Source: Bacillota bacterium (GTDB lineage: Bacteria; Bacillota; Clostridia; UBA1381; UMGS1253). From it: a stretch of DNA of 64,000 bases. The notes beneath the pieces are model-generated. The model ran no database searches. It saw nothing but the letters and a program-made list of their open reading frames with translations, and was not told the DNA's origin. This document shows, in pieces, positions 1 through 8,701 of the stretch. The stretch spans positions 1 through 64,000 of the forward strand of contig JAKJBW010000009.1 of NCBI GenBank assembly GCA_022706785.1, in the 5' to 3' direction. Every line of letters starts with the position of its first letter. The stretch's first letter is position 1. The translations under genes and the position numbers were made by a program.

Positions 1-809
1 AACAGGTTAGCCGGCACTTCAAAGTTTACGACAAAGACATTTTCGGTATCTCCGTCCTCTGCCGTAACCGTCACAGTCGCCGTTCCCACGTTGTTCACAA
101 TGTTTACAACTCCGCCTGCGGGGACAAAAACCGCCGTTGCGTATGCGTCCGCCTTGGTGGCGCCAACCGTTACCGAGGTCGTGCCTGCCGGCAGCACTAC
201 ATCATAAACGCCGCCTTCGTCCGTAGCCACAAAGCCGGTCACAGATGAAACCGAGCCGCCGTTTGGCTGATAGGTGAGCGCGGACAGCTTTGCATTATTG
301 GACGAGTTTGCAGCATGCAGATCCATATCGTCTATGTAGTGCGTCTTTCCTGATGCTGAATCCGATACCGATAAAACGACCTGACTGTAGCTTCCGCTGT
401 TAAAAGGAATCGTATACTCCCGCCATATGCTATTGCCTAAGTTATTCACAGCGGTGGTGCCCGGCAGTATGCCGCCGCCATCCTCCGCTGTTCTCAGAAC
501 GCGCATTTGTGCGCCGTTTGCGCCGCTGGATCTGATCCACAATGTCCAGACATAATCGGTGTTAGGACTTACCGAAACCGTTTGGCCCAGATAGCCCCAT
601 GTGCTTGCGTTGACCAGTTTGACCGAGTAGGTGCCGGCATGCTTCTGCTCGGTTGAGATGCTGAACGGCGCCCCATAAGTCCAAGGTGAAAACGCTCCCG
701 TTTCAAACCCCGGATTTACAACAAGATTAGTCGACGCTGTCGATACTGCCGGTACCATGACCAGCAGCATTGCACTGACCAGTAGATAACATAACGCCTT
801 TTTTACCAT
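1..809 (-). CDS. Secreted surface protein with carbohydrate-binding-like and cadherin-like domains (partial)
   Basis: The reading frame runs off the left edge, so only the N-terminal 269 residues are present. It starts at an ATG behind GGGGAGGTAATC and opens with a signal peptide (MVKKALCYLL, hydrophobic core, VSTAS cleavage area). Residues about 27-165 (VNPGFETG, WTLWIRSS, YIDDMDL) look like a CBM_4_9-type carbohydrate-binding jelly roll. From about 170 on, the pattern AKLSALTYQPNGG and YDVVLPAGTTSVTV matches the cadherin-like beta-sandwich domain common in Clostridia and Paenibacillus glycan-active proteins. The lost C-terminus may hold a catalytic domain or SLH anchors. Domain calls are by eye. 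A long leader with an attenuator-like hairpin precedes it. Confidence 0.75.
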   Translation of the reverse strand, partial: MVKKALCYLLVSAMLLVMVPAVSTASTNLVVNPGFETGAFSPWTYGAPFSISTEQKHAGTYSVKLVNASTWGYLGQTVSVSPNTDYVWTLWIRSSGANGAQMRVLRTAEDGGGILPGTTAVNNLGNSIWREYTIPFNSGSYSQVVLSVSDSASGKTHYIDDMDLHAANSSNNAKLSALTYQPNGGSVSSVTGFVATDEGGVYDVVLPAGTTSVTVGATKADAYATAVFVPAGGVVNIVNNVGTATVTVTAEDGDTENVFVVNFEVPANL

Positions 810-960
810 GATTACCTCCCCTTTCTTTTTAACAGAATGTTACTTAGAAATGAAAATAACACCGTCCGGTTTTTTCTCATGCCAAAGCACCCGGATCTAC
901 TAAAGTCCACTGCGATGCGGCTAAGAGGCGGTATATTATGCAGCCATTATGTTGTCATAT

Positions 961-1032
961 AAAAAAACAAAGACAGTTTACCAAATTAGGGTATGATCTA
1001 TCGCAGATCATGTTCCAAAAGCGGCAACTGTC
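961..1032 (-). terminator. Branched attenuator-like terminator in the surface-protein leader
   Basis: On the minus strand an outer stem GACAGTT/AACTGTC (1026-1032 with 972-978) encloses a TGATCT/AGATCA hairpin (994-999 with 1005-1010) and a possible TACC/GGTA pair, and is followed by TTTGTTTTTTT. It lies between the promoter near 1130 and the start codon at 809, so read-through may be regulated. I cannot assign it to a known riboswitch class. Confidence 0.5.
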
Positions 1033-1129
1033 ATATGATGCGGACATATAAAGCGTTGATGGGAGGTTAAATAAGCGCCAAACGGCATTCATTTGAATAA
1101 ATTGGCATAATTTACCTCTATTAATTGAC

Positions 1130-1158
1130 AGTATAACACAAGGTTTTTATAACGTCAA
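1130..1158 (-). promoter_or_regulatory. Sigma-A promoter for the surface-protein gene
   Basis: On the minus strand TTGACG (1158-1153), a 17-nt spacer and TATACT (1135-1130). Transcription would begin near 1124 and give a leader of about 310 nt. The 810-1338 stretch otherwise holds no credible gene. Confidence 0.65.
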
Positions 1159-1338
1159 CATATTTATGTGAAAATGTTTTATTAACCACGGGAAATTTTT
1201 TTGCAGCAGCATGAGAGGCAAGGTTTGGCGGCGTAATGTATACAACGAAAGCGGCTATCATATTCAGCAAAATATTATTTCAGGTATTTTATTTTTGCGC
1301 AGGACAGCATACCTTTTTCTCCTCAAAAGCCATTGAAT

Positions 1339-1503
1339 TTAATGTTTACCGCACATATCGAACATTGAACAACCAGAGCAACCGCAATTGCAGCCCTTGT
1401 TGTTCCTATCCTTTATCATTTTACGAATAATGAGCGCAATCGCTGCCAATACAAATAACGACACAAGAACCGTTCCCCAATTTTCAATGAAAAAAGCGAT
1501 CAT
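1339..1503 (-). CDS. FeoB-associated Cys-rich small membrane protein
   Basis: This 54-residue protein starts at ATG 1503 behind CTTAAGGAGGAGAAAAC, and its ribosome site overlaps the feoB stop codon. One transmembrane helix (about residues 10-27, TVLVSLFVLAAIALII) is followed by a basic stretch and a Cys cluster, CNCGCSGC, with one more Cys near the end. This is the layout of the FeoB-associated Cys-rich membrane protein family, usually found directly after feoB. Its exact role is not settled; a metal-handling or FeoB accessory role is the usual suggestion. It is co-transcribed with feoB by position. Confidence 0.85.
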   Translation of the reverse strand: MIAFFIENWGTVLVSLFVLAAIALIIRKMIKDRNNKGCNCGCSGCSMFDMCGKH

Positions 1504-1516
1504 AGTTTTCTCCTCC

Positions 1517-4003
1517 TTAAGCTTTTACGGCCGGCCGGGATCCTTTATTACACGATATACTATTTTTTTTGTCCGTTCTGAACAAAAGGTAAATAAATGC
1601 GATCACGAGCAGTACCGCCGCAATTGTTCCAATCCCGAATCCGCCGCCTGAAAACAGTGTCCATAACTGATAGACGCAAAGCGATACCACATACGCAAAT
1701 ACGGTCTGATAACCGATCGCAAACCATGTCCATTTCATATTGTTCATTTCACGTTTAATGGTTCCGATTGCGGCAAAACAAGGCGCGCAGAGTAAATTAA
1801 ATATCAAAAACGAGTATGCGGCCGCTGTGGTAAAGCTTGAAGCAAGCGTTCCCCAAACCTCGGCGCCATCCTCGGCAACCTCAGCGAATCCGTATAAAAC
1901 GCCAAACGTGCCAACCACGTTTTCTTTCGCGACAAGTCCTGTAATTGCCGCGACCGTCGCCTGCCAATTACCCCATCCGAGCGGCGTGAAAATCCACGCA
2001 ATGGCGCTGCCGATCTTTGCCAGAAAACCGTCGCTCAAATCCTCGACCATTTCAAATTTTCCGTCAACGATACCGAAGCCTGACGTAAACCATACAAATA
2101 TCATCGAAAGCAGGATGATGGTACCCGCCTTTTTAATAAATGACCATCCGCGCTCCCACATGCTGCGAAACAGGTTTGTTATTGTCGGCATATGATAGCT
2201 CGGCAATTCCATGACAAAGGGAGCCGGGTCGCCTGAAAACATTTTTGTTTTCTTTAAAATGATACCCGAAACAACGATAGCAGCGATTCCAACAAAGTAA
2301 GCGCTTGGCGCGACCCACCATGCGCCGCCGAATAATGCGCCCGCGATCAATGCAATGATGGGCAGCTTCGCGCCGCAGGGGATAAAGGTGGTGGTCATAA
2401 TCGTCATTTTTCTGTCCCTGTCATTTTCAATGGTTCTTGATGCCATAATGCCTGGAACGCCGCACCCGGAGCCGATCAGCATCGGTATGAAGGATTTGCC
2501 CGAAAGACCGAATTTCCTGAAAATCCTATCCATAATAAACGCGATACGGGCCATGTAACCGCACGCCTCCAAAAACGCAAGAAACAAGAACAGCACAAGC
2601 ATTTGCGGCACAAACCCCAATACCGCACCGACACCGCCGACCATACCATCCAGAATCAAACCGTTGAGCCACCCGGCAGTTCCCATTGCTTCAAGCAGTT
2701 TTTCCACTAATACCGGCACGCCGGAAATCCACAAACCAAATTCGGCAGGATCAGGCTCCCCTGCTTCAAGCGCCGTTTTAAAATCCGCCATTGCAACCGG
2801 CAGGGTTTCTTCTGTCTCTCCGCTCTCGTTTTTAATTTCCGCCACCGTTTTAATCTCACTTGCTTCCTGCGCAAAAGCGTCAATCACCGATTCATCCGGT
2901 TCTTCGGCCTGGAGCGTCTTCTGCAAAGCCGAAACAACAACGCCTTCCTCCTGGGCGGCGCTTATAAAGGCTTGGATTTTTGCTTGCTCTGTTTCATACT
3001 CTCCCACTGACTCCTCATAAGCAGGCGTACCGATACCGAATAAACGCCATCCGTCGCCGAACACGCCGTCATTTGCCCAGTCGGTCGCCCAGGTGCCAAC
3101 CGTTGTTACAGATATATAATAAACGACAAACATCACGGCAGCAAAAATCGGAAGTGCAAGCCACCTGTTGGTCACAACCCTGTCAATCTTATCGGAAGCT
3201 GACAGCATTTCGGCGTTTTTCTTTTTATAGCAGCCTTTGATGACCGAAGCGATATAAATATAGCGCTCATTGGTTATGATGCTTTCGGCATCATCGTCCA
3301 GCTCCTCTTCGGCAGCTTTGATATCCTGTTCAATATGCCCAAGAATATCGGCCTTCAAATGAAGCTGCTCCAAAATCTTTTTATCCCGCTCAAAAATTTT
3401 TATGGCATACCAGCGCTGCTGTTCCTGAGGCAGATTGTGCACCGCCGCTTCCTCAATGTGTGCGATGGCATGTTCAACAACGCCGCTGAAGGTGTGCATC
3501 GGCACTGTTTTTGTCGACTTTGCCGCCCTTACTGTTTTTTCGGCAGCGTCCATAACCCCCGTAGCCTTCAGCGCTGAAATTTCCACAATCTCACAGCCAA
3601 GCGCCTCTGAGAGTCTGTCAATGTTGATTTTGTCGCCTTTTTTATCCACAACGTCCATCATGTTGACAGCGACGATAACCGGGATGCCAAGCTCTGTCAG
3701 CTGTGTTGTCAGGTATAAATTACGCTCTATATTCGTTCCGTCCACAATATTTAAAATAGCATCCGGACGTTCACCGATCAGATAATTTCTTGCCACAACC
3801 TCCTCCAAGGTGTACGGAGATAAGGAGTAAATTCCGGGCAGGTCCATGACAATGACGTCCTTATGCCCTTTCAGTCTGCCTTCTTTCTTCTCGACCGTAA
3901 CACCGGGCCAGTTCCCCACGAACTGATTTGACCCTGTTAACGCATTAAAAAGTGTTGTCTTGCCGCTGTTGGGATTTCCCGCAAGGGCAATTCTAATTGA
4001 CAT
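1517..4003 (-). CDS. feoB: Ferrous iron transport GTPase FeoB
   Basis: This 828-residue polytopic inner-membrane protein drives Fe(II) uptake. The N-terminal G domain shows G1 GNPNSGKT (about residue 9), the NWPGVTVE switch region, DLPGIYSL and NMMD. Two gate-type transmembrane blocks follow, with GCGVPG and PCGAKLP/CAPC motifs typical of FeoB pores. Residues about 335-440 form a Glu/Ala-rich, soluble-looking insert between membrane helices, which makes it longer than many FeoBs. A ribosome site (AAGGGGGAAAATATC) precedes ATG 4003. It sits between feoA and the Cys-rich accessory protein, with a candidate operator at 4030-4045 just upstream. Confidence 0.97.
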   Translation of the reverse strand: MSIRIALAGNPNSGKTTLFNALTGSNQFVGNWPGVTVEKKEGRLKGHKDVIVMDLPGIYSLSPYTLEEVVARNYLIGERPDAILNIVDGTNIERNLYLTTQLTELGIPVIVAVNMMDVVDKKGDKINIDRLSEALGCEIVEISALKATGVMDAAEKTVRAAKSTKTVPMHTFSGVVEHAIAHIEEAAVHNLPQEQQRWYAIKIFERDKKILEQLHLKADILGHIEQDIKAAEEELDDDAESIITNERYIYIASVIKGCYKKKNAEMLSASDKIDRVVTNRWLALPIFAAVMFVVYYISVTTVGTWATDWANDGVFGDGWRLFGIGTPAYEESVGEYETEQAKIQAFISAAQEEGVVVSALQKTLQAEEPDESVIDAFAQEASEIKTVAEIKNESGETEETLPVAMADFKTALEAGEPDPAEFGLWISGVPVLVEKLLEAMGTAGWLNGLILDGMVGGVGAVLGFVPQMLVLFLFLAFLEACGYMARIAFIMDRIFRKFGLSGKSFIPMLIGSGCGVPGIMASRTIENDRDRKMTIMTTTFIPCGAKLPIIALIAGALFGGAWWVAPSAYFVGIAAIVVSGIILKKTKMFSGDPAPFVMELPSYHMPTITNLFRSMWERGWSFIKKAGTIILLSMIFVWFTSGFGIVDGKFEMVEDLSDGFLAKIGSAIAWIFTPLGWGNWQATVAAITGLVAKENVVGTFGVLYGFAEVAEDGAEVWGTLASSFTTAAAYSFLIFNLLCAPCFAAIGTIKREMNNMKWTWFAIGYQTVFAYVVSLCVYQLWTLFSGGGFGIGTIAAVLLVIAFIYLLFRTDKKNSISCNKGSRPAVKA

Positions 4004-4029
4004 GATATTTTCCCCCTTAAAATCAATAT

Positions 4030-4045
4030 GTTAGCTTGAACTAAC
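4030..4045. promoter_or_regulatory. Palindromic operator GTTAG-N6-CTAAC before feoB
   Basis: Perfect inverted repeat GTTAG (4030-4034) and CTAAC (4041-4045), six bases apart, in the feoA-feoB gap. The same palindrome occurs three more times upstream of the operon, so it is probably the site of the DtxR-family regulator encoded at 4898. Confidence 0.6.
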
Positions 4046-4061
4046 CGCGTTTCAAAAAAAA

Positions 4062-4283
4062 TTACTTTACTTCAATCGTTTCCGCATCGGCTTTTCTGAT
4101 CGAGAGCTCGTATCCGCGAACGGTGACCTCAATGGGGTCTCCAAGGGGGGCAACCCTACGGATGAAAACCTGCGTCCCCTTTGTAATACCCATATCCATA
4201 ATCCGGCGTTTTACTGCGCCTTCGCCAAAAAGCCTTACTACAGTGATGGTTTCTCCGCATTTTATTTCCTTTAATGTTTTCAT
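4062..4283 (-). CDS. feoA: FeoA domain protein
   Basis: A 73-residue SH3-like FeoA protein with the family pattern GE.ITVVRLFGEGAVKRRIMDMGI...G..V.I.R.APLGDPIEVTVRGYELSIRKADAETI. FeoA is a cytosolic partner of FeoB in ferrous iron uptake. It lies 58 bases upstream of feoB on the same strand and downstream of a second FeoA protein. Family membership is clear; how the two FeoA copies divide labour is unknown. Confidence 0.95.
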   Translation of the reverse strand: MKTLKEIKCGETITVVRLFGEGAVKRRIMDMGITKGTQVFIRRVAPLGDPIEVTVRGYELSIRKADAETIEVK

Positions 4284-4334
4284 AGCAATGATCCTTTCTA
4301 AAGATAATTGATATAATTGGTGCGCTATGATAAA

Positions 4335-4544
4335 TTATACAATAATCCTGTTTGCCATACTTTTATCAATCGCCACTCTCGCATCCTTGACATGAATAAT
4401 CATATTGCCGGAAAATTCTGATACAACGGTGACAAATGTCCCAACAGTGAATCCAAGGTTTTCTAAAAACCTTCTTGTTTCGTCCTTCCCATTAATTTTT
4501 TTCACCTGATTTGCTTCGCCGATATTAGCCATAGATAAAGGCAT
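4335..4544 (-). CDS. feoA: Second FeoA domain protein
   Basis: A 69-residue FeoA-family protein (MPLSMANIGE..., R.FLENLGFTVGTFVTVV, GNMIIHVKDARVAIDKSMANRI). I start it at ATG 4544 because AAGGAGGAA sits eight bases upstream; longer in-frame starts (TTG 4562, ATG 4550) overlap that ribosome site. It is the first gene of the feo operon. The two FeoA proteins here differ strongly in sequence and may act as distinct FeoB regulators or subunits. Confidence 0.9.
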   Translation of the reverse strand: MPLSMANIGEANQVKKINGKDETRRFLENLGFTVGTFVTVVSEFSGNMIIHVKDARVAIDKSMANRIIV

Positions 4545-4561
4545 CGCCATTTCCTCCTTCA

Positions 4562-4577
4562 ATTAGTCCCAACTAAC
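4562..4577. promoter_or_regulatory. Palindromic operator ATTAG-N6-CTAAC
   Basis: ATTAG (4562-4566) and CTAAC (4573-4577), six bases apart, just upstream of the first FeoA ribosome site. It is one of four related palindromes in the feo region. Confidence 0.55.
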
Positions 4578-4612
4578 CCCGCTGTGAAAAATATAGAGGT
4601 CACCCCCTTTGA

Positions 4613-4628
4613 ATTAGTTAAAACTAAC
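4613..4628. promoter_or_regulatory. Palindromic operator ATTAG-N6-CTAAC
   Basis: ATTAG (4613-4617) and CTAAC (4624-4628), six bases apart, in the feo leader between promoter and first gene. Confidence 0.55.
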
Positions 4629-4646
4629 TTTTGCGCTGAAAAATCA

Positions 4647-4662
4647 GTTAGTATCTACTAAC
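4647..4662. promoter_or_regulatory. Palindromic operator GTTAG-N6-CTAAC at the feo start site
   Basis: Perfect GTTAG (4647-4651) and CTAAC (4658-4662). It begins about 8 bases downstream of the minus-strand -10 box, so it would cover the transcription start, a classic repression position. Confidence 0.65.
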
Positions 4663-4669
4663 CAGTATT

Positions 4670-4698
4670 ATTTTACTACGATTAACCAGACTTGTCAA
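4670..4698 (-). promoter_or_regulatory. Promoter of the feo operon
   Basis: Minus strand TTGACA (4698-4693), 17-nt spacer, TAAAAT (4675-4670). The perfect operator at 4647-4662 follows directly. Confidence 0.7.
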
Positions 4699-4793
4699 CA
4701 GTTATTTTTAAATTTTATGCCGTTAGCAGACAATGCTATCCCTGCAACATAATTATGCGTGATATATTGGCCCAAACCGTATCCGCGCTCGGT

Positions 4794-4822
4794 TTGACAT
4801 AACTTACCAGATATGATACAAT
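4794..4822 (+). promoter_or_regulatory. Promoter of the DtxR-family regulator
   Basis: Plus strand TTGACA (4794-4799), 17-nt spacer, TACAAT (4817-4822), 75 bases before the TTG start. No copy of the feo palindrome overlaps it, so the regulator seems not to be controlled by the same site. Confidence 0.7.
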
Positions 4823-4897
4823 AAATGCACAGCAAGCCGATAGCAGCATGCACTTATGATGTCATAGTAATCATAAATAATTTAGGAGGCGCTTAGA

Positions 4898-5272
4898 TTG
4901 GTTATCAAAGAATCTGCGGAAAATTATTTGGAAACCATCCTCATACTAAAAAACAAAAACGGGTTTGTCCGCTCCATAGATATTGCCAATGAACTTTCGT
5001 TTACCAAACCGAGTATTTCTGTGGCTATGAAAGCGCTTCGCGAAGACGGTTATATTAAAATGGATGCGGATGGATCTATCACCTTAACTGAAACGGGTCT
5101 TGCGATTGCGCAGAAAATCTATGAACGGCACCAGATCATTGCAAAAGCGCTTATCGCGTTAGGTGTAAGTGAGAAAACAGCTTATGCTGACAGCTGTAAA
5201 ATTGAGCATTGCATCAGCAATGAAAGCTTTGAAAAGCTCAAGGCGCATGTGTTAAAATACAATCAGATGTGA
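4898..5272 (+). CDS. DtxR/MntR-family metal-dependent transcriptional regulator
   Basis: This 124-residue protein starts with TTG behind AGGAGG (4884-4889). An N-terminal winged helix (SAENYLETI, DIANELSFTKPSISVAMKAL, GYIKMDADGSITLTETG) is followed by a dimerisation helix with ERH and the ligand motif C100-K-I-E103-H104. That matches the C-x-x-E-H metal site of DtxR/IdeR better than the E-x-x-E-H of MntR, which suggests iron sensing. The DtxR Met10 position is Asn9 here. There is no SH3 domain, so it is the short form. Divergent placement next to feo and the shared palindromes point to iron-dependent control of feo; this is inference. Confidence 0.88.
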   Translation: MVIKESAENYLETILILKNKNGFVRSIDIANELSFTKPSISVAMKALREDGYIKMDADGSITLTETGLAIAQKIYERHQIIAKALIALGVSEKTAYADSCKIEHCISNESFEKLKAHVLKYNQM

Positions 5273-5289
5273 CATTGCTCAGGCAAAAA

Positions 5290-7425
5290 TCATTTGGCCT
5301 GTTTGATGACAAATTTTCTGTTTTTCCTCAGGAAAAGTATCAGTGTGAGCAATACAAGCAAGGCGGCAAGCACAAAAACGAGCAGGAAGGTTTTTATTTT
5401 TGTGTCCATGGCTTCTCTCCAGAAGCTTGGCTTATCTGATGATTCTTTTTTGAACCGATTGCCGATCACCTTACCGGCATTGTCTATAAGGACGCCGTCA
5501 CCGGAAAGTGTGGGAAACAATGATGGCTGAAAAATATTTTTAATCTGTTTTTCAAGCGGCGCAGCATCCGGGGACGTCAGTATTAGCATTGCCATTTTTG
5601 TGTTATACACTGAATTGATCAGCTGAAATGAAACTAGCCCTTTAGCATACTGGGGCAGCAGCTGCGTTTTCTCGTTGGACAGGAAATACGTAAAATCCGG
5701 CTCATACTGATAGTAAAGGGCGCTGTTGTTCTCTCTTATGATAGCCTGACGCTGCGGCGTTCCAATCGCAATAAGATTTGAAGTTGAAAATTCTTCTGTA
5801 TTATTAAAATCAAAGCTGACCTTAAGCGTCCCATGATTTGATTCCAGGTCGCGGCCCAGCATTGCCGCAACTTTTCCCGCGTTGTTCAAGTCTGAAGAAA
5901 TGGGCCTCTGGGGCAATATGAACAGCACGTTGTTTAATTGATTGTCAATCACAAACGGGGTTGGAAAAGTGTCAAACAGATTGGTTGCAATTTGTAATGT
6001 CGGCAGATAGACGCTGGAATCTTCCGTGGCATACGCCCATGGCATTTCATCCTGCCGCAGCGTACACCATGCGTCTTTAATCATTAAGTCAAACGATAAT
6101 CTCAGCCTGATATAATTTCCCTTTCTCGCTTCTTTGGGTATGGTAACGGTGAGGCTGTCATGATTCGCTCTTTCGGATAAAAGCTTTTTACTGCCGACCG
6201 GAATATCCTTGATATAAACCGTGAGAAGCGAGCGGTCAAAATCCAGATTATCCGAGTACCTGAAATTGACCGTAATAGCTGAAGCTTCATCAAGCATCCT
6301 GTTTTTTGGTATTTTAAAAGCGATATCCGCACTTTGCCTGAACATGCCATATACGCCCAGGCCGTTATAGCCCAATTTTGAAAAAGAAAATGACGATTCG
6401 AACGGTTCGTCTTTTGTCAGGATATCTATGTTGCGGTCTATATAACAATATCCCGAGTCGACTTGCGAAACAAGGGCGGCATTGCCTAAAAATTTAACCG
6501 CGCGCGTCAGGTCAGAATCGTTGTCTGCTGTGATAAGCAGCAGATACCGGCCTGCCCCGTATGGAGAATTGATGAGCTTAATTGCGGCTCCGTTTGCAAA
6601 ATCCGTATCACTTGGAAAGCTTGCTAATAGCTCGGCAGATATATTTTCGCGACGTGAGACATATATGATATTTTTCCTGTCGCGCTTTGACAGCGCGCCC
6701 AAAAATACCGTATCAAAAAGGATATCGCCGGTTTTTGCATATTTCCCCAAATAGGCCGACATTTCCAATGCGGCCGACATTTCCCCTTCTTTGGCATTAT
6801 CTGCAACCACTACGGCAGTGTCTAGATTAACATCCTGCACGGTTTTAAAAAATGGATAGGGAAATTGTGAAATTTTCAAGGTTGGCGCGCGGTCCGTGTA
6901 TTGAATACTGACGCCCGAATCTGCATGGATATTTACCCAGTTGGCATTTGACACATCATCAACGCAAGGCTCATCAGAAAGCCGGCGATATGCCTGAAGC
7001 TTAATGTTGTTCACACCTGTTATGATTTTGCCTGGGTCCAAAGATAAATGGATTGTGGAAGGGTCATCCATATAATTCGTGAGATCCAATGTGCTCACAG
7101 GCGTTCCGTTTAAGAAAATATTCAGTGTGGACAGGAAGGACCTGTCGACCAATTGGCTTTGACTGATATGGAGGGTCAAATCGGCGCTTTTCACCATCCA
7201 GTTTTCATCGACATTAAAATAAAAATCCGAGGCGCCGAAAACCCCTTTCAGCGTGACTGCCTGGTTGTATGGCGTAAAAAAAGTAAGCTCCTCCGCGCCA
7301 AAGGGGATGGATAATTGCCCGGCGGCTTCAGGCTCTGCCCGGACACTTCCCAAAAAACACGGCGGCGCTAAAAGCGATATCATGGACAAAAGCGTAATGA
7401 TTACTCTTAATTTTTTTATTCTCAT
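5290..7425 (-). CDS. BcsB/YdaN-like exopolysaccharide synthase subunit
   Basis: A 711-residue protein with signal peptide (LLSMISLLAPPCFLG..VRA), a large extracellular part of alternating jelly-roll and flavodoxin-like segments typical of the cellulose synthase regulator BcsB, and a C-terminal membrane anchor (about 680-700) followed by basic residues. In B. subtilis the counterpart is YdaN. It is the last gene of a six-gene operon and lies 16 bases after the glycosyltransferase it should partner. It probably guides the nascent glycan outside the membrane. The start ATG 7425 has a GGCGG ribosome site. Confidence 0.82.
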   Translation of the reverse strand: MRIKKLRVIITLLSMISLLAPPCFLGSVRAEPEAAGQLSIPFGAEELTFFTPYNQAVTLKGVFGASDFYFNVDENWMVKSADLTLHISQSQLVDRSFLSTLNIFLNGTPVSTLDLTNYMDDPSTIHLSLDPGKIITGVNNIKLQAYRRLSDEPCVDDVSNANWVNIHADSGVSIQYTDRAPTLKISQFPYPFFKTVQDVNLDTAVVVADNAKEGEMSAALEMSAYLGKYAKTGDILFDTVFLGALSKRDRKNIIYVSRRENISAELLASFPSDTDFANGAAIKLINSPYGAGRYLLLITADNDSDLTRAVKFLGNAALVSQVDSGYCYIDRNIDILTKDEPFESSFSFSKLGYNGLGVYGMFRQSADIAFKIPKNRMLDEASAITVNFRYSDNLDFDRSLLTVYIKDIPVGSKKLLSERANHDSLTVTIPKEARKGNYIRLRLSFDLMIKDAWCTLRQDEMPWAYATEDSSVYLPTLQIATNLFDTFPTPFVIDNQLNNVLFILPQRPISSDLNNAGKVAAMLGRDLESNHGTLKVSFDFNNTEEFSTSNLIAIGTPQRQAIIRENNSALYYQYEPDFTYFLSNEKTQLLPQYAKGLVSFQLINSVYNTKMAMLILTSPDAAPLEKQIKNIFQPSLFPTLSGDGVLIDNAGKVIGNRFKKESSDKPSFWREAMDTKIKTFLLVFVLAALLVLLTLILFLRKNRKFVIKQAK

Positions 7426-7441
7426 GACCCAATACCGCCTT

Positions 7442-8692
7442 TCAAAACCGTTCTGTTTTATACCACTCCAGCTCTTTTCTGCCTATCAAATCCTTAGCGT
7501 ACCCGTAAAGGCCCATTACCGCCACAACCAACCATAGCTGGCTGTATATAAAATACATGATCATGACTAAAAAGATGTTGTCAGGCCCCGACTCGCCCTT
7601 TTCGTTGATCAGCGTCACCGATACCGAAAGCACAAATGTGACGTAAGCCAGCGCCCATAGAATGATGCTGCTTCCTTCAAGGTTTAGGTGCAACAGGTTT
7701 AAGGCGCCAAGAAAAAAGCAAATATCAGAAATCAGTATCGCCGACAAAAAGAGAATATATATGGACAGGAAATATATCACGTCAAATTTTATGATTTGCT
7801 TTTCCCTGCTTAAAAGCAGCCTGACGTTTTTAATGAGCACATAAAAATTACCTTTTGCCCAGCGCGTCCGCTGCTTGACCCAAACGGGGATGGTTTGCGG
7901 CTCCTGCTCCCAGGTGACCGCCGAGGGCAAGTATTTTATTTTATAGCCCATTTGGTATATCCTGAAGCTGATTTCGGTATCCTCCGCAATGGCATGAATA
8001 TCCCAGCCGCCAATCCTTTCAACGATATCCCTTCTCATAATAAAATTGGTGCCCGGAATGGTGCAAAGCTTAAAGATCTGCCAACGGCCTGCCTGCGCCA
8101 TCCACTGAAAGGTAAGCGTTTCTATGTTGATAAATCTGGTCAGCAGATTCACATCACGGTTTCTTGTCCGAAATTTTCCGATCACCGCGCCTAAGCTGTC
8201 GTCATTTTGCAGCGTGTGTACCAAATGACGCAAAGCCTTTTTCTCAGGCGTGTTATCCGCATCATAAATTGAGATATATTCCCCCACGCTGGCCCCAAAA
8301 CCGATATTAAGCGCGTTAGACTTCCCTTTTCCGCCTGTTTTATTGTCTGTATTGATTATTTTGAGCATACGCTCAGGATTTTTCTTTTGTATATCCGCCA
8401 AAATAGCGGCGCTGTTATCGCTTGAATTATCATTGACCACAATGATCTCATACCGGTCATGCGGATATTCGAAATTCAAAAGTGCTTGCAGCGTTTTGCC
8501 AATGACCTTTTGTTCATTATGCGAAGGCACCAAAACGGATACAAAAGGATAGGTTTGCAAAACGTCGGGTATCGCATTTTTCAGTGATTTCAAATAATAC
8601 CGGTGCCCGGCTATGGTAAGAATGAGATTCATAATGAGCATTGCCCATATCACAAGTATGGCGTATAAAAACAAACAATCCGCAAGCCCCAA
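7442..8692 (-). CDS. Membrane glycosyltransferase family 2 (YdaM/BcsA-like)
   Basis: A 416-residue processive GT2. An N-terminal membrane helix precedes the GT-A domain: VNDNSSD (D88), YDADN (D144, D146), EDTEISFR (E237-D238) and QRTRW (274-278), the D, DxD, ED and QxxRW set of cellulose, hyaluronan and PNAG synthases. Three C-terminal helices follow. There is no PilZ domain, so c-di-GMP sensing, if any, must come from another subunit, plausibly the degenerate GGDEF protein at 10081. The start is TTG 8692; the best ribosome site AAGGAG is rather far (13 nt). The polymer made is not predictable from sequence. Confidence 0.9.
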   Translation of the reverse strand: MGLADCLFLYAILVIWAMLIMNLILTIAGHRYYLKSLKNAIPDVLQTYPFVSVLVPSHNEQKVIGKTLQALLNFEYPHDRYEIIVVNDNSSDNSAAILADIQKKNPERMLKIINTDNKTGGKGKSNALNIGFGASVGEYISIYDADNTPEKKALRHLVHTLQNDDSLGAVIGKFRTRNRDVNLLTRFINIETLTFQWMAQAGRWQIFKLCTIPGTNFIMRRDIVERIGGWDIHAIAEDTEISFRIYQMGYKIKYLPSAVTWEQEPQTIPVWVKQRTRWAKGNFYVLIKNVRLLLSREKQIIKFDVIYFLSIYILFLSAILISDICFFLGALNLLHLNLEGSSIILWALAYVTFVLSVSVTLINEKGESGPDNIFLVMIMYFIYSQLWLVVAVMGLYGYAKDLIGRKELEWYKTERF

Positions 8693-8701
8693 GCTTTAAT
8701 C

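Noticed and set aside
1236-1651. Plus-strand frames over the feoB 3' end
   Set aside because: They are antisense to feoB and the Cys-rich gene and lack ribosome sites.
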